From NCBI RefSeq assembly GCF_000372725.1, contig NW_005195301.1, positions 367,435-431,434 of the forward strand: 64,000 bases of DNA, read 5' to 3'. This document shows positions 56,247 to 64,000 of the stretch, piece by piece (the first letter of the stretch is position 1; each line of letters opens with the position of its first letter). A model generated the notes under the pieces. The model did not search any database. It had not been told where the DNA came from and saw only the letters and a list, made by a program, of their open reading frames with translations. Origin of the DNA: Emiliania huxleyi CCMP1516 (Eukaryota > Haptophyta > Isochrysidales > Noelaerhabdaceae). Both the position numbers and the translations under genes were made by a program.

Positions 56247-58108
56247 AGTCCTCCTCTCCCCCCCCGCCACCGCCGCCGCTGTAGTGAGCGGGGCGCGACT
56301 TGTGGAAGCGCGGCTTGATGTCCTCGGGCCGATCCGCCTCGCTCTCGTCCTCCTCGCCCGTCGCGAGAAGCTCCGCCTGCTCCACCTCTGAGTAGGCCAT
56401 GTTGCGAAGCAGCAGCGGTATCAGGTGTGGCAGCGCGGGGCTGAGGGCAGAGACGGCGCAGCGCGTCTCGCAGAGCGACGACCAAAACTCGCTCGCCTCG
56501 AGGGCGACCAGCTTGTCGGCGTCGGCCGAGGCGGAGAGCATGAAGGTCACCAGCTGCGGCATCGCAGGCTCCAGCTGCTCGATGGCTACATCGAGCAGCA
56601 GCACCAGCGCCTGGCAGACCAGCCGGCGGACGTCTTCCGACGGGTCCGCCTTGGCGGCGTCGAGGGCAGCCAGCAGCTGGGGCAGCAGCTGCTCGAGAGG
56701 CTCCTGCTCACGGCGGGGAAGTCGGCAGCTGTTTGGCCACATCTCGGCTATTGTCTCTGCCATACTGCCATACCAGATCTCGAGCCGGGGGGAGAGGGGG
56801 GGGGGGGGGGGGCAGAGAGCCGGGTCCCAGCTACACGGCTAGGTCTCGCGCCGGGTAGAGCGGCAGAAAGTTGTTGATGCAACCGACGGCGTGCTTGCGC
56901 AATGCGGCGTGCCTAGCCGCCGCCGATCCGGTGAGGAGAGGCGGCCTCAGGAGCGCATGCGCAAATTCACTGCGCGCGGCGTGTGCGCGGCGGAGTGTGA
57001 TGTGAAGAAGGAGATGGCGCTTCAATCTCGGCTACTGTTCACGGTGAGGTGAAGAGCGAGATGAGTGTCGACAGCAGTGGCGGCAGCAGCGGCTGCATCG
57101 ATGCGTGCGTCACCAGCTGCTCACAGCTGTCCTCGCACACCTGCTCATGGAGAGGCGAGGTGCGTGGTGCGCGTGGTTGCGTGTTGTGTGCGTGTGAGAG
57201 GGGGTGGAGGCGTTACTCACGCACACGCACACGCACACGCACTCTCCCCTTCTCGCGCGCCTTTGCCAGGGCCGCGAGAGAGCCCTCTGCGGCCTGCAAG
57301 CTCGCCGGGTCGGCGCCCGTGCCGGTCGCCGTCTGTCCACACCAAAAGGTCTGAAGGGTTGTTCACACTAGAGCGCTCCACCTCCACGCGGCACCGGCTC
57401 GAGTGCACGCAGCAGCGTCGGGACGAGGTCCGGCCATGACGGCAGTCCCGCGGCGTAGGCGATGGAGGTGACGCAAGATCCTGCGGTGCGGGACGCGTCA
57501 GCGCCTCTCGAAGCGCGCTGGAGAAGAGCAAGCGAAACGGCAACCGCAGCGAGAGAGATGTCACGGCTGGCGGTGTGAGAAGGCAGGAGTGGCGAGTGGC
57601 AAGCAAGAGCGAGAAGGCTGAGACGGCCCCAACAAAAGAAAGAGGTGGACTGCCGCGCGCCTGCTGTCATCCGCAGGAAAGGCTCCGGCGCGCCGATACA
57701 GGAGAGGACAGCCTGCTGGACGTAAGCCTGCACGGGCGGGTGCAGCTCGTCCCACCGCTCGCGCACGTTGTTCTTGAGCACCAGCCCGGCCATCTGAGAG
57801 AGCGGGGCAGTGGGCAGGAGTGGTGGAAACGGTGGCAGGCAGGTGACGGTGGCAGGGGCGACGGCGGTGGCGAAGGCGGTGGCGACGCTTGCAAATGTGG
57901 GACGGCTCGCCTGCCGCACAGCGCCTTGCTGGTCGGCGCGGTGAGCAAAGATGTGCGCAAGGTAGTTGTTGAAGTCCGGGACACATGCGTTGAAGGAGGC
58001 GAGGCGCTGCTGAATGGCGCGGTGCGTCTCGTTCGACGCCGACTGGCTCGACGCGAGCAGCTGCAGCACCTCGGCGAGACCAGCCTGGTCAGGCTGCCAC
58101 TCAGACAT
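53892..58108 (-). CDS. Transportin-1-type importin (karyopherin beta 2)
   Basis: About 14 or more exons from ATG 58108 to TGA 53892. Family landmarks in order: [97 protein letters not shown], the acidic loop EEDYDDDD..., [123 protein letters not shown] and a C-terminal [17 protein letters not shown]-repeat receptor that imports PY-NLS cargo such as hnRNPs under Ran control. The H8 acidic loop is largely a GAC repeat. Several introns read best as GC-AG, for example at VRQ|MAGLV (57794-57910) and TAG|SCVTS. Middle exon edges are approximate. Confidence 0.88.
56214..56256 (-). repeat. Asp-coding (GAC)n / (GTC)n array in the transportin acidic loop
   Basis: An uninterrupted GTC (plus strand) trinucleotide run codes about 11 Asp residues in the Ran-sensing acidic loop. 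Length may vary between alleles. Confidence 0.85.
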
Positions 58109-58379
58109 ACGCGCTCGCCGCGCCTCCCACGCTAGCAGGTTCACGGGCGAGCAGAAGAATTTTACGATTGGTACAGGAAGAATTTTAACAAAAAAGAAAG
58201 GCAGCTTCGATTGCCACACAGACATGGTGCGTCATCGGCTCGTCAAGGTTGGAGAAGGGGAAGGGGGGATGGGCGGTCGGCGAGGGGGTGGGGTAGTTAG
58301 TCGCAGGGAGGGAGGGCGTCGTATGGGGTCAGTCGTTCACTTTCCTGCCTCGCAAAAGGGAACAACTACAACAAAAGGG

Positions 58380-58879
58380 ATCAAGCTCTGGACGCCCCTC
58401 CTCAAGACCTCCTCGCCGGGCGTTGGCAACGCCTCGAGTGGCGGCACGCCCGCCTCCGTTGGCCACTCCTACGCCTTCGGCAACACCGAAGAAAAGGCCC
58501 GCCGCCTAAACATGGCTACATGGGCTGCAAGGCGCGCGGGCAGCCCGGCCAACCCTTCGACCACAAGACCGGCCACGGCTACGTCAAGGCGCATCGCGGT
58601 TTCTACCACGACGCGATCTTTGTCAAGCGCAACAACTTCAACCTGCTGCTCCACGAGACGTTCGGCGGCGGCTTCTCGCCCACCGCCGTTCTCAAGCTGC
58701 GCCGCCTCGCGCGCAAAGTCGCGCGCGGCAGCGTTGACCGCACGGCCTACTCGCCCAAGTACTCGCTCTCTTTTATGTCCCACCATGCAGAGCGCATCTC
58801 TCTCTCTGTTGTGCGAGGCGTGAACCGCGCCATTCGCTCTCACCTGGCAACCCTGTCTGCACGTCTCGCGCGCGCGTGA
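58380..58879 (+). pseudogene. Remnant of a retroelement-type C-terminal nuclease-like domain
   Basis: One frame gives SVGHSYAFGNTEEKARRLN up to about 58512. After a break near 58512-58520 another frame continues with GCKARGQPGQPFDHKTGHGY, VKAHRGFYHDAIFVKRN and LLLHETFGGGFSPTAVLKLRRL, ending at a stop at 58877-58879. The arrangement (GNT.E, H.TG.G.V.A..G.Y.DA, then ETxGG) is one I associate with the C-terminal parts of reverse-transcriptase-encoding elements in algae and dinoflagellates; this is from memory and weak. No reverse-transcriptase motif lies upstream, so it is a decayed fragment. Confidence 0.4.
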
Positions 58880-58957
58880 ACAGGGCTCCAGGCCCCAAAT
58901 TACGTGTGAGTGTTAGAGTTGTTTGGTATTGCTAAAAATCTCTCTCTCTCAAAAGGG

Positions 58958-59382
58958 CGGGGCTTTGGCCTTTATACGCTTTTCTTCATATTCTATATTC
59001 TTTTTCGAAGCGATTTTCAGCGATTTTTAGCCGGAATATAAAGAATATTCGAGAATATAGGTAGGCCCTAGGTAGGTAGGTAGGTAGAAAGGTGAAGAAC
59101 AGCCAGGCTCGGACTGGACACCAACGCGGTATGGGTGGACGCTGGACAGATGATGACGACACGCACGAGCGACACACAGACACAAAAGGCTCACAAGACA
59201 CACAGCCAGCTGGCTGCCACACACCCTGAGTTGGCGTACACATAACTCAAGGCCCTATTTGGAGCCATATTCTTGCCATATTCGAGAATATAGACCCTAT
59301 TTTGGAGAAGAATACGGAAAGAATACGCAAAAAGAATCTAGATAGGACTCGGCGAGAAAAGCGTATAAAGGCCAAGCGGGGC
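58958..59382. mobile_element. MITE-like element with terminal inverted repeats
   Basis: Left end GGCGGGGCTTTGGCCTTTAT then ACGCTTTTCTTC; right end GAGAAAAGCG then TATAAAGGCCAAGCGGGGCT. Subterminal AATATTCGAGAATATAG units also face each other (about 59042-59060 and 59277-59295). About 425 bases, no coding capacity, AT-rich compared with its surroundings. Confidence 0.7.
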
Positions 59383-59422
59383 TGTCCCGGGAAGCCGGGC
59401 AGCGTGACGCCGCCACCTTTAC

Positions 59423-59525
59423 CTGCGTGTGCGTGTGCGTGTGCGTGTGCGTGTGCGTGTGCGCGAGCGCGCGTGTGCGCGTGCGTGTGCGTGTGCGTGT
59501 GCGTGCGTGTGCGCGTGCGTGTGTC
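59423..59525. repeat. (GTGTGC)n / (GTGCGC)n microsatellite
   Basis: Alternating GT and GC dinucleotides over about 100 bases, with Z-DNA-forming potential. Confidence 0.9.
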
Positions 59526-59748
59526 GCACGATACTAGGCACGGGACTGGCGCGCACTGGCACTAACACAGGTACACCGCGGGAGCCGCCTAAGCGACTCC
59601 TGCGAGGGCGGCGAGGGGGGCGAGGCACTTAGCTCCGTAAAAAGAATTTCAAACTGCCAACAGCTGCCTCGCACGACACTGGGCACGAGGGGACTGGCGG
59701 TGGCGCGCACTGGCACTAACGCAGGTTACACCACGGGAGCCGCCAAAG
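59518..59748 (-). mobile_element. Two inverted left-half copies of the dispersed repeat
   Basis: CTCGCACGA(T/C)ACT.GGCAC and GCGCGCACTGGCACTAACRC with CAGGT(T)ACACC occur twice in direct order, each being the reverse complement of the left half of the 27343 element. Confidence 0.65.
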
Positions 59749-60344
59749 TGACAAAAATACTTTTTACCTTACTAGGCACGGGACTGGCGCGCCTTCCCGA
59801 AAACCCACCGAACGAGCAGAAGAATTTTACGATTTGATCTGCCGATTCCGCCGCAGAGAGTGGCGGTCGAGGCCAGGCCGTGCGCGTGGGCCGGTCGGGC
59901 TCGGTGCCGCGGCGGGCGACCGGGCGCCGCACGGCTGGCCCCGTCGGCCGAACGGCGCCGCCGAGCGGCCGGGCGCTTCGGGTTGGGCCCGCCGGCCGGC
60001 CGGGCGCCGGCTGGCATGGACCATGGTCGGCCGGGCCCCCGGGAGGCAGGGGCGGGCGCGGTCGGGAGGGGGCCGCCAAATCGACCAAATCGAAGTGGGG
60101 TGCCGCTACTTTCAATGATAGGGATTGTTGGCATAATATGCACCTCCGCACCGGTGGTGTGCCGGTGTGTGTGCTAGTCTGCGCCATTCCGCACCCTTGT
60201 TGTGTCAGTGTGCTGTGACTCGCCATCGATGCGTCTCCTCTTGCGCCGAAGCGACAAAACAAAGAGTTGTTTGGTATTGCGCCCAGGGCACAACAACAAC
60301 ACACAAAAACAACACTCTCGCGCCGAAGTTATGTTTTTTTGGTG

Positions 60345-60437
60345 TACCTGTGTTAGTGCCAGTGCGCGCCAGTCCCGTGCCCAGTGTTGTGCGAGGGAGT
60401 TTTGCTTCGCATTTTAACCGCGCAAGATACAAAGTTG
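60345..60437 (+). mobile_element. Dispersed repeat, left-half copy (direct)
   Basis: Nearly identical to 27353-27443, ending at CGCGCAAGATA. Confidence 0.75.
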
Positions 60438-60566
60438 CGCCACAAATTCTTTTTTTAAAGCCCGAGATTGCCGCCGCTTTTTGTGCTTTGCTTTGGCTGT
60501 GGCAGTGTAGCCCCGTTATCGCGGCGCCATCGCGTGGCGGCGGTAGGGCGATTTTTCGCCGCCGAT

Positions 60567-61280
60567 ATGGGGTGGCCTGTCTGCGCCCTCGCCGCCCTGG
60601 CTCGCCTCGCTCCCGACTACCGGCGCTCCCTTAGCGCGCACATGACGAACCTGCGCGAGGACAAGGTCGGCGACGGCTCCGGCTACGACCGCTCGGCGCC
60701 TCCAACGTCTTTACGCCTGGAGCCGAATGTATCCCAAGCCGGGACGGACGTGCGCGTACAGCTACGGTTCTTCAAACTGACTGAGGTGGCCCTAGATCGG
60801 GGCTCGCTCACTGCCAAGGTCTGGTGGCGGATGAAGTGGCAGGACACGAGGCTCGCTTGGAACGAGAGCGCATACGGCGGCATCACGCAGGCCGAGTACG
60901 CGGCAGTCTCGTACTCGGACCAAGAGTCGACCGAGATCTGGCTGCCCGACATCACGCCGTACAACGGCAAGTTCGGGCTGATGGACTCGTTCGATCCCGC
61001 CGTCGCGCGCGTCACCTCCTCCGGCGACGTGCAGTGGAGCCGCCCGGGCAACCTGGAGGTGCACGGCTGCGTGCCCCCGTCGTGGTGTGAGCAGCGTCTC
61101 TTCACGTGAGCAGCGCCTCTTCACGTGTTCTGTGAACAGGTGCTCTGCCGCTTCTCGGGGATGATGATGTTCCCGCTCGAGGAGGACATCGAGTGCGTGG
61201 TCGAGATCGGCGGCTGGTATCGCTCGGGCGGCTTTCAAGGAGTGTGCTGCCCACACACACACACACACACACGCGCGCGC

Positions 61281-61313
<33 letters not shown>

Positions 61314-62751
61314 GCACGCACGCACGCACGCACACGCACACACACGCACACACACGCACGCGCGCACGCGCGCGCGTACTGGGCCCTGCACTTTGAATGC
61401 CGTGGGGCTCCTGTCGTCTAGACGTGGAGACGCGAGGGTCGCCCCCCCTTGCCCCACCACCTTGTGTGTGTGGAGAAGTTCACCTTACCTACCTTACTTT
61501 CAAGGCGTGCTGCCCTACGTCGACGGCGACGGGCAGCCCGCCTGCGCCATCGAGAGCACAACGGAGGAGTCGTCCCTCTACTCGTACACGGAGCACGAGA
61601 TCGCCTACCTGGAGTGCGAGACCGATGTGTACCAGTACGACTGCTGCCCCAACGAGCCGTGGCCCATCCTCAAGGTGCGGATCCACATGGGGCTGGCACG
61701 CTGTCATATGGGGCTGGCACGCTGTCACTTGGGGCTGGCACGCTGTCACATGGGGCTGGCACGCTGTCACATGGGGCTGGCACGCTGTCACATGGGGCTG
61801 GCACGCTGTCACATGGGGCTGGCACGCTGTCACATGGGGCTGGCACGCTGTCACATGGGGCTGGCACGCTGTCACATGGGGCTGGCACGCTATCACATGG
61901 GGCTGGCACGCTGTCACAGTACGACTGCTGCCCAACGAGCCGTGGCCCATCCTCAAGGTGCGGATCCACTTCCATCGCGCGCTCGCATTCTACACGCTCG
62001 GTTTCATCGTTCCGGTCGTCATCTTCACCGCCGCCTCGTTCATGGTCTTCTTGATGGGCGAGAAGAGCGGCGAGCGGATCGGGCTCGGCGTGACGCTGAT
62101 GCTGGTCATCGAGGTGACCAAGTACACCGTGCAGGCGTGGCTGCCAAAGTGCGGCGAACTCCTCTGGATGGACCTCTTCATCTTCGTCAACACCTGCTTC
62201 ACCGCGGCCGCGCTCTTTTGGTCGGTGATCGTGCTAGCGCTCACCTACTCGGAGCTGCACACAGACGACAAGATCTCGGTCTCCGCCCTGTTTAGTGGCT
62301 GGCGGCCCTTCCTCGACCACCTGCGCAGCCGCGGCTGGCTGCCCTGCTCCCCAGACAAAGAAGGAGCCGAGGGCGCCATCCAAGCCGTATTTGCCGCGAA
62401 GCACAAAGCGGCGACCTCGCTCGCGCCTCTCCGCACGATGGCGGGCTTCAACTTGACGCCGTGCGGCCAGCTTCGCGAGCAAACCAGCTGGCTGCGTGTC
62501 GTGCCTGCGCTGGGCCTCCGGTGGGTGGAGCTCGAGGCAGGCTGGTCCCCTCCCCCCGGCTGGAAGCCGCTCCCGGTGGGCGACGCCGCGCTGAGGAAGG
62601 TTGCGCGCGCCTTGGGCGAGGCGGCGTCGTGCGGCGTGGCGACCCTCAGCATGGACCAGTTCGAGCGCTTCGGGCTCATCGGCGCGGTAGGCGACAAGAG
62701 CTTCGTCGAGGCGAAGGACGAGACCACGGGGAAGGTGTGCTGTCGCACACG

Positions 62752-62808
<57 letters not shown>

Positions 62809-64000
62809 GCTGACTCACCCACGCGCACTGGGCCTTGCACTTCTAATGCCGTAGGGCTCCTGTCTCTTTTAGACTTGGAGTCGCGAGCCCCCCTCCCCCT
62901 GCACCTCGTGTGTGTGTGAAGTTACCTTACGCCTTACCTTACCTCACCTTTAGGTGTCGCTGTTCCGCCCGGTCCGCCTGTCGAACCGGCTCGCCAGCAG
63001 CCGATTCAGCAGCGCCGCGGCCGTCGGCGACGCGGCCTCGATGCGGTCGCGTTCGGGGGGTGCGGACATGGAGCTCACCGTGTGCTCGGTGGACGGTCCG
63101 CCAGCGCTGCTCGAGGCGCTCGGCGAGCCGGGCGGCGCCCCCGCGGACAGGCACCACGTGCTCCTAAACCTCTCGCCCTTCTCGGCCATCACCCTCAGCG
63201 GGCGGGAGCGCAAGGTGGCCGGCATTGCACCCGCCGGGGAGTCGTTCGCCTTCGCCTACCCCGCGATGTTTGCGCCCGACGGCCCGGGCGCAACGGCCAA
63301 GTCCAGGGCGGTGGCGATCACTGAGGCGGCCGCAGCGGCCGCTGCGAGGTCCGCCGCTGCGCAGGGGGCGGCCGCTGGTAGTGCCCCTCCCGAGGCGTCG
63401 GAAGGAGTGACTGTCCGCGTGTCGGTGGACGGCCAGACCACGCCGCCGGTCATGCGCCAATCCGCCGACAGCCAGCCGGGAGACGGCGACGGCCGGCAGG
63501 TGCCGCACCCCTTGCCCCTCGGCCACTCTGTGTGTTTAGGGCGAGGAGACGTTGAGATGACCTTACCTACCCTACACCTAGGAGGCGCCGCCCGCCGAGC
63601 TGGTCGCCGCCTGCCGCTTCCTGCTCAACGGCGGCTTCGTGTACGTCGATTGCGACGGCGACTTGTGCCAGCCGCGCGTCTCGTTCGGCGGCGAGATCAC
63701 CCGAGATCACCCGAGATCACCCGAGATTAGGCGACTTGTGCCAGCCGCCGCTGGCCATCACCCTGCCCGAGCCCGGCGAGGCGGACGAGCACGACAGCCA
63801 CCACGCCTGCAGCGGGCGCACGGAAGAGGCTGGCGCGAAGTCGGGTTTTAGCTACCGCGCGCGCGCGCGCGCGCGCCAGGGGCGCTCTCTGTATCTGGGG
63901 CTCACGCGCGCTCACGCTCTCGCGCACTGTGTCTCTCTCAAGCTAGGGGCGCGCGCGCTCGCTCTCTCTCCCCCTCTCCGCTCCACTTACTGTCCACCAG
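60567..64000 (+). CDS. Cys-loop (pentameric) ligand-gated ion channel, 3' end outside window
   Basis: Exons 60567-61070, 61140 to about 61230, 61505-61674, 61958-62734, 62954-63499, 63582-63657 and 63731 onward keep one frame. The extracellular half has LTAKVWWRMKWQD (loop 2 to beta 2), TEIWLPDITPYN (WxPD signature), a Cys-loop CRFSGMMMFPLEEDIEC and IGGWYRSG. M1 is ALAFYTLGFIVPVVIFTAA, M2 GLGVTLMLVIEVTKYTVQ, M3 LFIFVNTCFTAAALFWSVIV. A large cytoplasmic region of over 350 residues follows; M4 is not yet seen and may lie beyond 64000. The Cys-loop spacing is 15 residues, not the classical 13. Five of six introns begin and end with copies of the same exon sequence; intron 6 (63658-63730) reads as GC-AG. 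No anion or cation preference can be read safely. Confidence 0.85.
61071..61139 (+). mobile_element. Introner-like intron (copy 3), double hairpin
   Basis: Intron 1 of the channel gene contains two tandem GTGAGCAG-CG(T/C)-CTCTTCAC hairpins and ends in CTGTGAACAG, the same 3' end as the copies at 7691 and 33675. Confidence 0.7.
61255..61380 (+). repeat. (CA)n / (CG)n / (GCAC)n microsatellite in channel intron 2
   Basis: ACACAC, GCGCGC and GCACGCAC runs between the duplicated intron ends. Confidence 0.9.
61686..61916 (+). repeat. 21-bp minisatellite, 11 copies, in channel intron 3
   Basis: The unit CACATGGGGCTGGCACGCTG+T is repeated 11 times with few changes. It is flanked on both sides by about 50 bases of duplicated exon sequence (61634-61686 and 61918-61969). 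Confidence 0.95.
62755..62808 (+). repeat. (AC)n microsatellite in channel intron 4
   Basis: About 26 consecutive AC units within the intron 62735-62953. Confidence 0.95.

Larger units (their letters stand above)
59383..60566. other. Repeat-dense intergenic DNA
   Basis: A GT/GC-rich microsatellite (about 59423-59525), three inverted left-half copies of the dispersed repeat (59518-59592, 59667-59748, and a short one near 59773) and one direct copy (60345-60437). About 59840-60090 is a GC-rich segment with no convincing gene. Confidence 0.6.

Noticed and set aside
59840-60100. GC-rich frames with Pro/Arg/Gly translations
   Set aside because: All frames are open because of base composition; no conserved motif.
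61686-61916. CRISPR-like array
   Set aside because: Units are directly adjacent 21-mers with no unique spacers, inside an intron of a eukaryotic gene.

Overview
This is a nuclear window from a GC-rich, intron-containing eukaryotic alga. Evidence for this is a bipartite plastid leader on a fatty-acid synthase, a lumen-type DUF1499 protein, transportin, prefoldin 4, DCN1-like, RPF1 and dolichol-phosphate mannose synthase genes. Reading frames and protein similarity place many introns as GC-AG rather than GT-AG. Together with the GC content, G/C homopolymer runs, MITE- and SINE-like elements and a plastid-type NhaA, this suggests a haptophyte, perhaps of the Emiliania/Gephyrocapsa group. That name is inference and needs a database search. 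There are two assembly gaps, 2127-2328 and 20039-20138.

Layout. 1-789: 5' part of a CobW-type GTPase gene (minus strand). 1411-7600: a 1,256-residue NLR-like gene (2739-6509) with an N-terminal helical bundle, a CHAT caspase-like protease, an NB-ARC ATPase and 12 leucine-rich repeats. It lies between two almost identical direct repeats (1411-2126 and 6607-7322). 8.9-15 kb: prefoldin 4, a frameshifted glycosyltransferase, a partly resolved gene and a proline-rich plastid DUF1499 protein. 15.98-17.85 kb: FabB-type ketoacyl-ACP synthase. 18-22 kb: repeat-rich DNA and the 3' end of RPF1. 22.16-26.3 kb: a 12-exon SERCA-type calcium ATPase. 27.7-29.8 kb: DPM1 and a DCN1-like gene. 30.7-41 kb: a possible LON-domain gene, a short-chain dehydrogenase, a BspA-type LRR gene, tandem repeats, a MITE and a coiled-coil ORF inside inverted repeats. 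41.1-45.0 kb: a single-pass membrane GT2-GT4 fusion. 45.9-49.2 kb: a head-to-head pair, NhaA sodium/proton antiporter and a double-CrcB fluoride exporter. 49.8-53.2 kb: a LOTUS-NYN nuclease and an ATP-grasp-like gene. 53.9-58.1 kb: transportin. 58.4-60.4 kb: retroelement remnant, MITE and SINE-like repeats. 60.6 kb to the end: a Cys-loop ligand-gated channel.

Exon models were built by hand from frame, splice dinucleotides and remembered family consensus. Those for SERCA, FabB, NhaA, SDR, prefoldin, the GT2-GT4 fusion and the channel keep one frame throughout. The most striking system is the CHAT-NB-ARC-LRR receptor. The most striking genome-wide pattern is that introns often begin and end with a repeat of the same exon sequence, some carrying a shared hairpin, which looks like recent intron birth.
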